Source of the DNA: Uranotaenia lowii
Taxonomy: Eukaryota; Arthropoda; Insecta; Diptera; Culicidae
DNA length: 64,000 nucleotides
NCBI RefSeq assembly: GCF_029784155.1
Contig: NC_073692.1
Coordinates: forward strand, 368,323,160 to 368,387,159
Direction: 5' to 3'
Part shown: positions 1 through 11,242 of the stretch, one piece after another
Numbering within the stretch: position 1 is the first letter of the stretch
Layout of the letters: the number at the start of each line of letters is the position of its first letter
Translations under genes and position numbers: made by a program
Notes under the pieces: model-generated
What the model saw: the letters and a program-made list of their open reading frames with translations, nothing else
What the model was told of the DNA's origin: nothing
Databases searched by the model: none

Positions 1-369
1 TAAAATAAATTTCTATGAGAACATTTGCTATTTTGGCAGCACTTGACAAACAAACAAAACAAAGTCAGTCATTGATCTATTCTTGCGAGCGACAGACGTG
101 TTCAAGTGAATCTCTGAATTGAGATTCGTAAAATCACGACACAGGGTTCAATAACCTATGATGCACTGGGTATCTTTTTGAAGAAAAAAAGCTTATGTGG
201 ACATTTGATTACCAAACAAGTAAAAGCCTTTTAGGGCTGAGCTTTGCTGTTATGGTATGTAATCTATTGGTTAACCATCAAGTTATGTAAATTGTGCTGT
301 AATTGCAGGTCAAACAACCATAACTGATCGAATCTCTGACCAATTTGATGAACGTTTGTGGATACCTAT
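1..369. other. no recognisable feature
   Basis: A+T-rich DNA with no convincing coding potential and no repeat structure that I can see, immediately left of the tandem repeat that follows. Confidence 0.5.
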
Positions 370-1120
370 GAAGCCGGCACCTAATTACACAAAGCATTAC
401 ACAACGTGACAACAAAGCTCTAGAGCCTAGATTGTTTTTATTCGTTCTTTAGCCACGATAGGTCATTCTACACATATACGAAGCCTAGCATTACACATCG
501 TTACCACAAAGCTCAGTCCCATACAAGCTATTTGTCTTAGCCCCACAAAGGCTATTATTTGTCTGTATTGTTACACGACACAGCAGTACACATCGTGACA
601 ATAAAGCTCAGCTGTGCAATAGCCCAATTTGTCTGTTACTTTACACAGAACAGCGTTAGACATCGTAATGGTAAAGCTCAGCCCCACAAAAGGTATTATT
701 TTTCTGTTTTGTTACAAAACAGTGCATTACACATCGTAACAATAAAGCTCAGTCCCACAAAGGCTTCTATTTGTCTGTTGTGTCACTCAGCACAGCGTTA
801 TTCATCGTAACAACAAAGCCCTGTCCCATAAAGGCTTTTATCTGTATGTTACGTTACACAGCATAGCATTACACATCGTAACAACCCCATAAAGGATATA
901 ACTGCTCTGTTACCTAACACAAAACAGCATTTCTAATAGTAACAACAAAGCTCAGTGATGTTGGTAACGTTACAGAGCGCAGCATTACATATCGTAACAA
1001 CTTCATAAAGGTTATTATTCATCTGTTACGTCACACAGAACAGCACTACACATCGTAACAATCCCTTCAATGCTATTATTGATCTGTTTCGTAATACAGA
1101 ACAGTATTTCACATAGCTCT
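370..1120. repeat. degenerate ~70-bp tandem repeat, about 11 copies
   Basis: The phrase gCATTACACATCGTAACAAc followed by AAAGCTCAG and CCCACAAAGG recurs at about 375, 490, 583, 653, 722, 794, 866, 930, 983, 1042 and 1106. Spacing is usually 60-75 bp. Units differ by substitutions and small indels, so this is an old minisatellite. The short open frame across 559-810 is a by-product of the repeat and is not called as a gene. Confidence 0.8.
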
Positions 1121-1924
1121 TGGATTTTATCGACGTTTTTCGGCGAGTTTGAATATCAAAAAACCAAAATTTACCAGTTGTCCAGACGTTTCGAGCTACT
1201 CTGGCATTCGCTCCTCATCAGTGGACAAAATACCTGGCCATCGTCTTAACTAATTTGATTTTAGACAGTTGACCCAAGCAACCAGAATTCCCTTGAAAAG
1301 GTTCCATAGAAGCTTAATCAGCTCTCGTTTGTGTCTGAAGAGAATGCTAATCAGCCCAAAATTTAAGTTCTTAAAGCTACTTTCAAGTTCGTTTAGGGGG
1401 CTGTAAAGAACGCTATTCAGCTTCTAAGAGAATGTCAAGAAACTTCTACGCGCCGAAAAAAAAAACCAATTGACAGATTGCTCTGACAACCACATGTCAG
1501 ATTGCTAGGTTGCCGGTCTATCATGGTCTATCTCATTGATTTTAATTATATTGTTTTGATTACAAAAGCTGCTTGCACGCCTAGAGAATTGAACCGCTGC
1601 TCTCTAGGTTGTAATGAAACTCACCAGCCTCTCGACCAATCCAGCAATAGCTAATTGCCACTGTAATGATTAGTATTTAAACTTAATGTCATTTGAGATG
1701 ATTGAGTGGGTTGGTCAATAGAAGGTACCTTATTTCGTTCAAAGGACTTTCAGTACACAATATGAATCATAACAAAAATTCGCATCATCTAATATTTATT
1801 CGAATATCTTATTTAACATTCATAAGAAAAATTCGAAAAAAATCTTGAATTCCATTTGTAAATATCAGTACAGATATAAACAAAACAAATACCATGACAA
1901 GAAATTGACACACGCTCATATTTT

Positions 1925-3035
1925 TTTAACCATAAATGATTGTTTTTCATACATTTTATGGTATTTTAAGTAGAACTCCTAAAATTGTTGTTTTTCAACC
2001 GTTATGAATTCTTTAATTTTAACCATTTTCCGAGTTCATGAAGAAAAGGATGAAAATGGTTGAAATTCAACAGAAAAATGACTGAAAAAACAGTCGCCAT
2101 GTTTGCAATCGTTGAAGTGATTGTTTTGTTTTTAGTTCCGCGTTGGACTCGCTAGTAAGTTAAATAAAACTGCCCTGGATTACTTGAAAATACAAATTGT
2201 AAGTATTCGGTTGATAATACCAGTATATTCAATTAATAGAATTGAATTTCAATTCCATTTTCAGAAAAGAGTGGTTGTTTGAGATCAAGAGCAGCAGCAG
2301 TTCCGCTGCAGACAGAAATTCATCGGCTGACTCAACGGAATCCTAAATTTCTTTGGGTAAGTACGAACCATTATTGGAAATCTCAGTCTAGTGCATCCGA
2401 AACTAATAACCATGAAAATAATAACTTGCAGGATGATCCGGAACTTCCTACATTTGTTGCATCAAGAGGTTTGTGTCAGTTCCGAATGTCCGAGGAAAGA
2501 ATACCAGCACTAAAATAACAGCAGATAGGAAAGCGTGCTGTAGAAACATTACGGGAAAAGCAGCAGCGTACCATCCGCAACTGTGGTATCAGAGGCCGAC
2601 ATGAGGATAATCGACGCAGTCATTTCCTCGACTGGTTAGACTATCTTCCACCAGCTCTTTCACTAACATCAACAGTGCAGATACCGGGGAAAGCAACTTA
2701 AAACATGAATGTTTTAAAATAAAAAATCTGTGCATTGTATCATGGATTGATTTCTTTAAGACTTTTTCCCTATATTATCCGGTTTTATAGGTACTTGCTG
2801 GTGTCTGAATTTATTAGAAGCATAATTGAATGAAATTTGAGACGATTCATATTTAAAAAGCAAATATTTCCTATTAATTTCGACCCATTTTTATTTTTTC
2901 GACCATGCTTGAAAAATAACCATTATCCTAGTTCTCTATGAAATCTCATTTTATGAGTTTTCACTGAAAACTCATAAAATGACTTGATCCACAAAACTGC
3001 CATTATGGTTATTTTTCAAACATTAATGGTTGAAC
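1925..3035 (+). mobile_element. inner inverted-repeat element with a decayed spliced ORF
   Basis: Both ends carry inverted AACCATWAATG motifs (about 1928-1938 and 3020-3032 on the opposite strand), with further AACCAT hairpins inside at 2021-2061 and 2946-2982. Between them is exon-like structure: a short ATG frame from about 2100 that stops early, GTAAGT donors near 2199 and 2356, and acceptor-like TTTTCAG and TTGCAG sites near 2265 and 2431. An open frame covers 2279-2518. The protein is not recognisable and carries stops, so I treat it as a dead passenger or domestication relic, not as a host gene. Confidence 0.4.
2946..2982. repeat. perfect 17-bp hairpin
   Basis: TCATTTTATGAGTTTTC, the loop ACT, then the exact reverse complement of the stem. 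It lies near the right end of the inner inverted-repeat element and may be a terminal or subterminal structure of that element. Confidence 0.9.
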
Positions 3036-3056
3036 GTGGCCCAGCGTGCAGAAAGT

Positions 3057-3395
3057 TTTGACATGTCGCTTAGAATTTCCATATAGGTTCTTTAAAACAC
3101 CTTCAAGTATCTTAATGGTGCGCTTTAGAATGTTACGCGAACGTTATCGACCTTCTTGAAAAACATTTTTGACATGTCGCTTAGAATTCCCATATAGGTT
3201 CTTTAAAACACCTTCAAGTATCTTAATGGTGCGCTTTTGAATGTTACGCGAACGTTATCGACCTTCTTGAAAAACATTTTTGACATGTCGCTTAGATTTC
3301 CCATATAGGTTCTTTCAAACACCTTCAAGTATCTTAATGGTGCGTTTTGGAATGTAACGCGAACGTTATCGACCTTCTTGGAAGTAAGTTCCATT
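3057..3395. repeat. 111-bp tandem repeat, about 3 copies
   Basis: The block starting ACATGTCGCTTAGA recurs at 3061, 3172 and 3283 with few differences. Because 111 is divisible by 3, the minus strand stays open through two units (3203-3394), which gives a false small ORF. Copies are close enough in sequence to be a fairly recent expansion. Confidence 0.9.
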
Positions 3396-3575
3396 AAAAG
3401 CGCTTAGAAGTTCCGTTATCGATAGTTTAACCTTTCAAAGGGCGATGGAAGTTCCTGAGTAACTTTTACGCAACAAGAGTCACCTGAAGTTCCCGTAATA
3501 CATTTTTTCAGCCAAATGTGAACTTCGGAGTTCGGAGTTAAGTAAAAATGCGACTTTTGGTTGCTTGGGGAAGTA

Positions 3576-4189
3576 GCCAAATCTACTAGCTGTTGACTTA
3601 TTTTAGCGATAAGCGGTTGAGAAATCCTCTTCAGCTAAATAAACTTTACATAAATGCTAGTTTGTTCGTAGTTATCGATGTTGCTCAAGCAATATTATGG
3701 GTTCAAACAAAAATCTGTGAAATGGAAGAGCCAACCATTTTGATAACAACCTGGAGAGTTTTTTATCCGTGTAGTGATCGGACATACAAATCAAGAACCT
3801 GCTTCTGCGGAAAGAATGCAAAATTTTCGAGACGAAAACTTTGGTTTTCGATGTTTTCAAAAGTCTAAAAGGGTAGTCTTTTTTGAAAACTTTGCAACTC
3901 ACGGTTTTATTTTGATAGATCTTATGATAATTTTACAATCTTCTGTCAGATTTTTCCAGCTAAAAACATTCCAGTAAAAACGTGTTTTAGTGGAACAAGA
4001 ATTATTAAGTCTTGTTGAATTCGAAATAGCAGAATTGACCAAATTGTCCCACTTTCTGTTAAATAAGAAGTGTTGGCAAAAAAGTAGCGGAAATTTAAGA
4101 AATAGAGTGCCTGGACCTGAACTTCATATTAGACGAAGTATTACCACTGACCACACTGACATGACACTTAGAACAAAAATTCAACCATT
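3576..4189. other. no recognisable gene
   Basis: Short overlapping frames on both strands (3593-3977) show no family resemblance. The stretch joins the TIR element on the left to the mariner relic on the right. Part of it may be the degraded 3' end of the transposon, but no inverted terminal repeat was identified. Confidence 0.4.
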
Positions 4190-5276
4190 TTCTGTTGTCC
4201 TTGGTCACGAAAGGTGCACTCCGCTTCCCGCACTTGCAGATGGCTTGCCAAACCAGGAATTTATTCGCAAATTTGGACATCTTCTGAGTTTGGACAAGTT
4301 CCGGAACGCTGAACTAATTCTTGGCCGTGAAAAACAGGTTGCCGGGGATCTGTTTGAAGTCGGCCTTCACATATGTTTCGTCGTCCATGATGTAGCATTT
4401 AACTTTCGATAGCTTGTTGAGTACAACTTCCTGGCACAGGTTTTGGCGGACTTGTTCTACATCTCGTCTTGATTAGGGGCATTTTGTATCACAAGCAACT
4501 GCGGTCGAGAAGACTTAGCCCTCGCACGAAGTGTAACCTGTATATGACGCTCATTAGACCGGTTGTTCTCTACGAGCACGAGACATGGATATTGCTCGAG
4601 GAGGACCTGCGTACATTCGGAGTATTCGAGCGACGAGTGTTAAGAACTATCTTTGGCGGCGTACAGGAGAACGGAGTGTGGAGGCGAAGGATGAACCAAA
4701 AGCTCGCGCGACTCTACGGCGAACCCAGTATCCAGAAGATGGTGAAGACTAGCCGGATACACGGGGTGGGACATGTTGCGAGAATGCCGGACGACTGTCC
4801 TGCAGCAGGTGTTCGCTACGAATCCGGTAGGAACAAGACGAGCGGGGGCGCAACGAGCGAGGTGGTTAAACCAAGTGGAACGTGAACTGACGAACGTGGG
4901 GTGCTTGAGAAATTGGAGAACGGTTGCCATGGACCGAGTGAATTCTAGGAATTATGTTCGTCAAGTTATGTCGTGAGACGGAATAAGTTTGAAGCCCAGC
5001 CTTAGTTTTGACCTTCTGGACAAAACTTCGGCTAAGGCGCAGCTTCTTAGCCACATTCCGAAAGGAGGCGTTCGGGTTTCGGTTGAAGGCCCCAACTACG
5101 CGGTTGTGGTTTATGGTGTTGTACGGAATACTTTTTCCTTTAATTCTGGGCTTCCAATCGTTGGTCAATCGTTCCTCGAAGCGCTTAATCACTCGCGACA
5201 CCGTGGAATTCGGGATTCCCAACGTTTTAGTGATGGAACGATGCGAAAGATCCTTGGTCTTGTGATGAATGCGCAA
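4190..5276 (-). pseudogene. mariner-family (ITmD37E-like) transposase relic
   Basis: Cut-and-paste DNA transposase, read on the minus strand in two parts. The N-terminal part (5276 down to about 4985) holds two helix-turn-helix segments, including ITKTLGIPNSTVSRVIKRFE and then FRNVAKKLRLSRSFVQKVK. The C-terminal part (about 4455 down to 4190) holds the first catalytic aspartate in MDDETYVKADFKQIPGNLFF, then KMSKFANKFLVWQAICKCGK. That spacing and wording recall the ITmD37E mariner branch of mosquitoes. The frame has a stop after FFTAKN, ends before the second catalytic Asp/Glu, and is split by an RTE LINE fragment. It is clearly dead. Confidence 0.8.
4463..4978 (+). mobile_element. RTE-clade (JAM-like) LINE, 3' fragment inside the transposase
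   Basis: The plus strand encodes the C-terminal end of an RTE-type ORF2: RRLSPRTKCNLYMTLIRPVV, then ETWILLEEDLRTFGVFERRV, then an ARMPDD motif. After a frame change near 4800 come ATNPVGTRRAGAQRARWLNQ and CLRNWRTVAMDRV. This is the post-RT tail of JAM1-like mosquito RTEs. It is heavily 5'-truncated, as expected for target-primed reverse transcription, and sits between the two halves of the mariner transposase, so it jumped in later. Confidence 0.8.
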
Positions 5277-7439
5277 TGTTTTATTCCGCGAGTTTTGATC
5301 ACTGGAATTTAAACCTTGCAGGATGTAAACAATGCACTATGAGCTGAATCCAACCACATTTTCATTAAGTTCTACCCAACGGTTTAAAAGTAAGAGCAAT
5401 TTCATATTGTGGCAATTTCATCGTGGACACCCTTTAACTGTCCCATTTCTAAATGAACTTCCAGGTGTATTACGGTTTCGTTCTACTCCTTCCCCAGAAA
5501 TTTTCTTTATTTCGGTTTCATAATTATTTTATAATAAAGTCTTTGAGTATAAACGAAACAAAAAAAGTCAACCTGATTTGAATTCTATAAGGAGGTTGCA
5601 ACTATTCAAGCTTTCACAGTCTTATCTAAATCTTTTTGAAACTACTAAGACTTGAAAATATGCTCTGTAATTGCAGCTTTTAGGATAGCGGAAGCTAAAA
5701 TTTTCGACTTATGACCCCCGTTATTTGTGGATGATATCGATGATTGAACGCAATTTCCATAACTCATCAGCCAGTTTTGGCAAAACCGGAATCGAAAACG
5801 CGAGAACACGTGAGCACGATGAAGACTGGCGCCGTCGCTCAAGAAAATATCATACCATTATTGTGGATATCAAAAGTTCTGCGCTCCCCCCGTGCGTGGG
5901 AGTCCCATTTTACTACCCCATCTTAGCTAGCGGCACTTAAATAAAGCAATGCCGACGACGACGCATCAATAGAGGAACTTGAGCTTAACCGATGGAATTG
6001 AAATCGGGCGCGCAAATTAAGCTGGAAGAAATAGCTCCAAGCCAATTAACACAAAAATAAGCCGACTAGAATGACAATGCATTTTTAATGGGATTATTCA
6101 CAATCAAAACTAAGTAACTGTGCTTTGAAATTTTAACTATAAGCTATTGAAAAGACTATTTTTAAGCTTAGTTTTTCAAACAAAAAGAGGCACATAACGA
6201 TTTATTTATTTCATTTAGTATTAAATCAGTTAAAGCTACAATTTCCACGTCTTGACCTGACCATTCCTGTTGAAAGCTAGAAAATGTCATCAAACCATCA
6301 ATTTTGAATAATAAATTACCCACTAGATGTGCGGCGATCGTGCTGACAAATGCCTAAGTATCATTCAATCACCAGGGTGAATAAAAAATAATTTTATAAT
6401 ATGGTATTCACTCCGGTTTTTATTTTGCGCTAAACCAGCTTAGAAGATAATTAGCGAACCACTTTTTCTCGGCCCCGCCCATAAAAGGTAACCCGGTGCC
6501 GGGGACTGCTAACACCCACGTCCTACGAAATGATCAGCTTTTTCTATAAGACTGGTGCGATCAAAACGATCGCGGTTGGTAAAAGTAGTGAATGAAATTT
6601 GATTGACCTTTAAAGCGTTGGCTTTCAAAGAAATAATTGAAAAAAAAAATCTGAATTGATTGTCCTATTTTTTTGATGATTTTTGCAATCCTGTAAGTTT
6701 TTAAATTAAAACAAAAATATCGCATAGAAAAGTTCATCTCTCACAGCTAAATTGAAAAAAAAAAAATACATTAAACATGTGTGAGCTTTTATGCTGAGGT
6801 CTCAATTCGTTTCTTAATCTCGTTTAATACCGTTTTTATCTTTGTTTATTTTTGGCCTCAACATCTTGAAATAAACAACTACAAAATGCTCATGCATTGA
6901 GCTACCCTCACAAAAAATGGCTCCCAAGAGAGGGGGTCAATGAATCGATTCACGCAACTGTTGCAAAAACAAAAAACAAACAAACGAAAAATCACGCAAA
7001 CTCGTCGCACTTATCGTCATCGCTTCATTGTAATCATGCGTGCTATAACCTCTTGCAGACCGCCATCCACTGGCTCGGAACCAGACGGATCCTTGAAATT
7101 CTTTGCAGAAATCAGCAACTTACGTGCGGTTGAAGTTTCACTAAAAAATGAAGAAGGGGGAGGGGAAGCGACCGGGACAACAACCGTTCATGGCACATGG
7201 AGTCGGCGCCAGACATCAGGCACCAGGAGGAAGCAATTGACCCCTTCTTGTTCGGTCGATCGGTCTTCAGCGAGCAGAGGCGTCTGATCGAAGGATGAGC
7301 GCCCCATTGATTGGCGGCTTGTTTTGGTGCAGATGACTCTGCTTAGTCGTCCGGAATTTAATAACGGTGGTACGTGGTACTGTGAACTTTATCGGTATGA
7401 TCTGTGCAATAGATCATAGGCTTCAAATCTTAGACAGCT
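5277..7439. other. intergenic, no supported gene
   Basis: Several short frames (5332-5523, 5725-5940, 6897-7287) have no recognisable family, no splice context and biased low-complexity composition. A local GC-rich patch at 6470-6530 contains CCCATAAAAGG, which resembles a TATA box, but no gene follows that I can support. Confidence 0.4.
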
Positions 7440-8300
7440 AGTTTTATGATCTTATATACAAAAATGAAGGCGTTTCCTTTGTGGCACCAACGGGTAGTCA
7501 GAATGACGTGAATTTTGGTACCGGAGTTTTATGGACCGAGGACAGTTTGTTTGAAGACCTTCCTACTTCAGAAAATGGGGCTTTCATATAAGTTCAACAT
7601 AAGATTTAACATAACTCGAACAATTTTCAAGTGGTTTTCATAATTTGTGACAATAAGTTCATTCATTATGACCCCTCTGCTTTTTAAAGGAGAGACTCCC
7701 TTACAAAATTAGTAAAAAAAACGATATAACGTTGGGATATGGAAGTCCCATACAACGTTAACATGCATACGAAAACAAAACGAATAACTTTTAAGTGGTT
7801 GTTATTATATTTTCAACACGAACAAGTTTTGACATAAGAAACGGATTTATTTTATCTGATGACCCCTACCTCTACACCGGAAGGTTCCATATAAATTTCG
7901 ATAAAACTCTAAATAATTTGCATTTGGTTTCCATCAAATTTTGAACACCAGCATGTGTAATCATTACGAAATGAATGGTTTTACTTAACAACACCTTCGG
8001 CTTTCATAACGGATGGCTCCAATACAAAATCAGAAAGACTTCAATGTTAAAAATTTTCACAAAATTTATGTAAATGCAACCCAAACGGCTAAACATTAAC
8101 AATTCCCTATACCTTAATTGTTATACAACTTTGAACACAAGCAAATTCAAACATGAAAAGATGATTTTTTTTGCTCTTTGACCCCTTCAATTTGTGAATT
8201 AGGAGCTCAACTGCAAAATCAATATGAAATATGATTCAACACGAAAAATTTTCAAGTAATTTCTATCAAATGAGACTGGGCGAAAATGTTAGAAAGATCT
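7440..8300. repeat. degenerate ~150-bp tandem array
   Basis: Loosely repeated blocks share the order CATAACTCGA..., TTTTCAAGTGG..., ATGACCCCT..., then a purine-rich GGAG segment and a C-rich CTCCC segment. Landmarks fall near 7627, 7788, 7916, 8100 and 8250. The same order of landmarks is better preserved in the ~150-bp satellite at 31790-33135, so I infer an old copy of the same family. Confidence 0.45.
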
Positions 8301-8466
8301 TGATGAGACAAGAAAAAAGATTAGGGCCAAAAAAATCTACCGTGGGAGAAAAAAGTGATTAGTTAAAAATTCAGTACAAAGCAGCCTTTCAAAACCATTT
8401 GCATGTCGAATGAATTTCTACATTAGCCAGCTCTAGTTGAAAATTTTTGCCACAATTTTCCTTGGA

Positions 8467-8576
8467 CTTGTGATATAGCTCAGTTGGCAAGTCAGTTCTT
8501 CCTGAGCCGATGTTCGTGAGTTCGAGCCCAAGAGTAAACATCGATCGCAATTGTACCGGTTATTTTTCAATGACTG
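8467..8576 (+). mobile_element. tRNA-derived SINE, copy 1
   Basis: The segment has a perfect pol III A-box TAGCTCAGTTGG (8476-8487) and a B-box AGTTCGAGCCC (8519-8529), followed by a short unrelated body that ends near TTGTACCGG and TTTTTCAATGACT. It is not a functional tRNA: acceptor and anticodon stems do not close. A near-identical copy lies at 56656-56768. Confidence 0.8.
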
Positions 8577-9649
8577 TAAATGAAAATGTAAAAAAATATA
8601 GTCTTTAAGAACTAACAACTTGAAATTCATAAAGTTTTAGAAAAACTTTCTTGCTACTCCATTAATAGCCCTGCTTGTTCAAGAAAACCTTGAACATACT
8701 TGGCTTTGCTTTCATCTGTTAGATTGTTAGAATAGTTAGATTGCATATGAAAATGCTTTTTTGAATCCTGAACCGGAAATATCAGGCTCGACCCGTCGGC
8801 ATTTAACGTCCTGGCGAAGGCTGTGCTGGATTATGATGACCCTCTTCTTATCCAGGGAAAGGTTCCAATACTCTACATTTATTTTAGTTCTCCTCACTGT
8901 GGAAATGTGATTCGAGCAATTGAATTCTCATTTACATGTTGTCAGGATCACATTATGCTTCCGTTTCCTGTTTGCCACAGATTCCAAATGCTTCGTTTCA
9001 CACTTCGTTTGTCCAGGCACCTGTTCTATTACCGGATTATCCTCAGGCTCCCTCTCGCTCATGTTACCGTACTCAGCTATAAACTCATTTTTTTTTTTTG
9101 GTTCGGATACAGCTTACCATCCACGTGCCTCGAATATTTTACTGATAGTGAAAGGAAATATCTGGAAATGGTTTTTCGCATGCTACGATGGATGTACGTC
9201 ATTTGGTCTTTGAAATAATGAAAAATAATAGCTGTTTCCACAACAAAATGACGTTGGTAACATAACTTCCGTCAATAAACCTTTTTCACAAATCATGTAT
9301 TTTGCCATGTTTTGTCATCGTTTACACTGATAGTGTACAGATTTGATTATTGAAATTTGCTCGGAGGCTCAATAATTTGTAAAGCGGCCCACCACACTCC
9401 CCCATACCAAGAGGCTCGTTTGAGCCCCCTGGTAATGGACGCTTTCTGTTCTTAGCATGCCTGACAGCAAAAAACAATTATCAACAACAACTTAACGCGA
9501 GCAAAATTTACTCATGCTGAGAACTTAAAAAAATATTTACATTATGCGGGGAAAGGGTACGATACGATAAACTAAATTTAGACTTGATCTCAGTGGAAAA
9601 TGATTTCCTTTTAAGAGATCCATTTTATTCAACAAAAACAACAAAAATT
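8577..9649. other. intergenic, no supported gene
   Basis: A frame at 8823-9218 is open, but it is rich in F, L, Y and H codons typical of A+T-rich noncoding DNA and has no known motif. A short C-rich patch lies at 9385-9450. Nothing else stands out. Confidence 0.4.
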
Positions 9650-10330
9650 AAACAAGAATCTATAAAACTAATACTTTACAAAAGAAAAATTTAAAAAAAA
9701 TGTTCTACTACTAAATTAAAATTAACAGATTAAAATTATTGACTAATACGCAAAAAAAACTGGCAAGGTGATTTGGTTATTGACTAGAGTAATCCTTTGA
9801 GGTGACGAATGAGTTGAGTTTTGAAAGAGCTACGGTTGTTAGTGCTTTTAAAGGCTTCTGGAAGACTGTTGTAAGATAATGGTCCAATGTAGGAGATTCT
9901 GCGTTGACCGAAAGATGTTGAACAGCGACTTTGAAGCAAATGATTTGACTGACGAGTAATTCGAGAGCGAGTACCTGAGCTAAACAATAAATTACGGTTA
10001 TTATCTGTGGAGTTTAAATTATCGAACACGTACATTAATGTTTGCAAGCTGCACAGTTTAGATAATGGCAAAACATTATGAGATGTACTTGAATAAAGTA
10101 ATGAAGTTGGATAGAGGAAAGGTAGTTTGAAGATAGTTTTCATACAACGATTCTGTAACGTCTGCAACCGGGCAAGAAGGGAAAAAGATGCCCTCCCCCA
10201 CACTGCTATAAGATAGTTAAACTGAGAATGAATGAATGCAAAGTAAAATTTCATAAGAACATGACGCGGTACAAAATTCCTGACTCTCCAAAGAATGCCA
10301 AAGAATGTCAATAAAAACACGTTTTTGCAA
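9650..10330 (-). mobile_element. 5'-truncated LINE (L2/CR1-like), C-terminal ORF2 fragment
   Basis: The minus-strand frame 10320-9784 (178 aa) is the post-RT region of a LINE: VLMKFYFAFIHSQFNYLIAV, then RLQTLQNRCMKTIFKLP, and near the end TSFGQRRISYIGPLSYNSLP with SFKTQLIRHLK. These strings are typical of L2/Daphne/CR1-like elements. The RT core and endonuclease are absent. A+T-rich 3' UTR lies to the left. No stop interrupts the preserved part, so it is not very old. Confidence 0.75.
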
Positions 10331-10730
10331 AAAGTTCCGTACTGAAAATTTTACTCGCTGGCGCACACGTCAGATTGCCAGATTACGGCAGTGGATACAA
10401 AAAAGGACTATGATTATACAGTATTTGTATCAAAAGAATTGACGTATATAATACCATATTCTTGCTAAAAATAATTGATATGTTTGAGGTTTTGTTAGAA
10501 GTTTTTTGGTAACTGGTACCGAGGCAGCGAATCATATCTAGTTAGCCTAGACTTTGAGTTGCTAGGGGAAACTAATGAAATTTTGACTTGTAAGTTAGCC
10601 TTCAGTAAGAATAAATACGTCTTTATTTTATTTGTACACACGTGGTTTCATTATTTGAACCGAAGTCGAATATAACAGTTACTTAATTTTTTTGCCGGCA
10701 GAAACAAAAACAAGTTTTGATATTAACTTT

Positions 10731-11242
10731 AACCCTCTAGTGCCCAATCACGCTTTAGACGCGGTCCACTAAAGTCGGCATTTGGTATCCTTATAAATCT
10801 TTGATCAATGTGTTTTTCGATCTAAAAAATGTTTTACAGTAATTCACTGTTCTGGTTTGATTTGTTTAGAAAAAAAATACTACTTTAGGTTGGAGGAGAG
10901 ATGATTTCGAAAAAAATGTACAATATTCACTTTTCATACAAAATGAAATAACTTAGTTATTGGTGGAACAATTTTAACGAAAAACTTATAAAAATATACC
11001 TATCAGTCAGAGTTAATATGTTTCAAAATTTAGTAAAAAATTGCTCGAAGTTTGGAAACTAGATCCGAAGTAGTACTGAAAGTCAAGTTCCTAAGCCTCT
11101 GTGATTATACAATTTTTGAAAAAAAACTGTTAAAAAATCTTCCTCATCTATAAAGTTTTTCGAAGAACAAAAGTTGTTTGTAATCATAAAACTATTAAGC
11201 TTCTGTTAATTTTTCAGCAAAAAAATTGGGTTCTAGAGGGTT
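10731..11242. mobile_element. MITE with 18-bp terminal inverted repeats
   Basis: The left end AACCCTCTAGTGCCCAAT and the right end, read on the minus strand as AACCCTCTAGAACCCAAT, match at 16 of 18 bases. The 512-bp A+T-rich interior has no ORF. A target-site duplication is not obvious. Confidence 0.7.

Larger units (their letters stand above)
1272..3575. mobile_element. composite element with CCCAAGCAACC terminal inverted repeats
   Basis: The left end CCCAAGCAACCAGAATTCCC (about 1272) is the inverted counterpart of the right end, which read on the minus strand is CCCAAGCAACCAAAAGTCGC (3556-3575). The ~2.3-kb interior holds stretches rich in AAGTTC, an inner spliced-looking relic (1925-3035) and a 111-bp tandem repeat (3057-3395). 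A second copy of the same left end interrupts the LOA LINE at about 48934. No transposase is visible, so it is either non-autonomous or a patchwork. No clear target-site duplication was found. The superfamily is not assigned. Confidence 0.55.

Noticed and set aside
3203..3394. 63-aa minus-strand frame
   Set aside because: It covers two units of a 111-bp tandem repeat, and the peptide simply repeats.
6897..7287. Overlapping 78- and 115-aa frames
   Set aside because: Low-complexity, unrecognised and in two conflicting frames.
8467..8540. tRNA gene
   Set aside because: Pol III boxes are present, but there is no cloverleaf closure, and a second copy with the same non-tRNA body exists at 56656.
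8823..9218. 131-aa plus-strand frame
   Set aside because: No family motif, composition typical of A+T-rich noncoding DNA, and no splice or promoter context.
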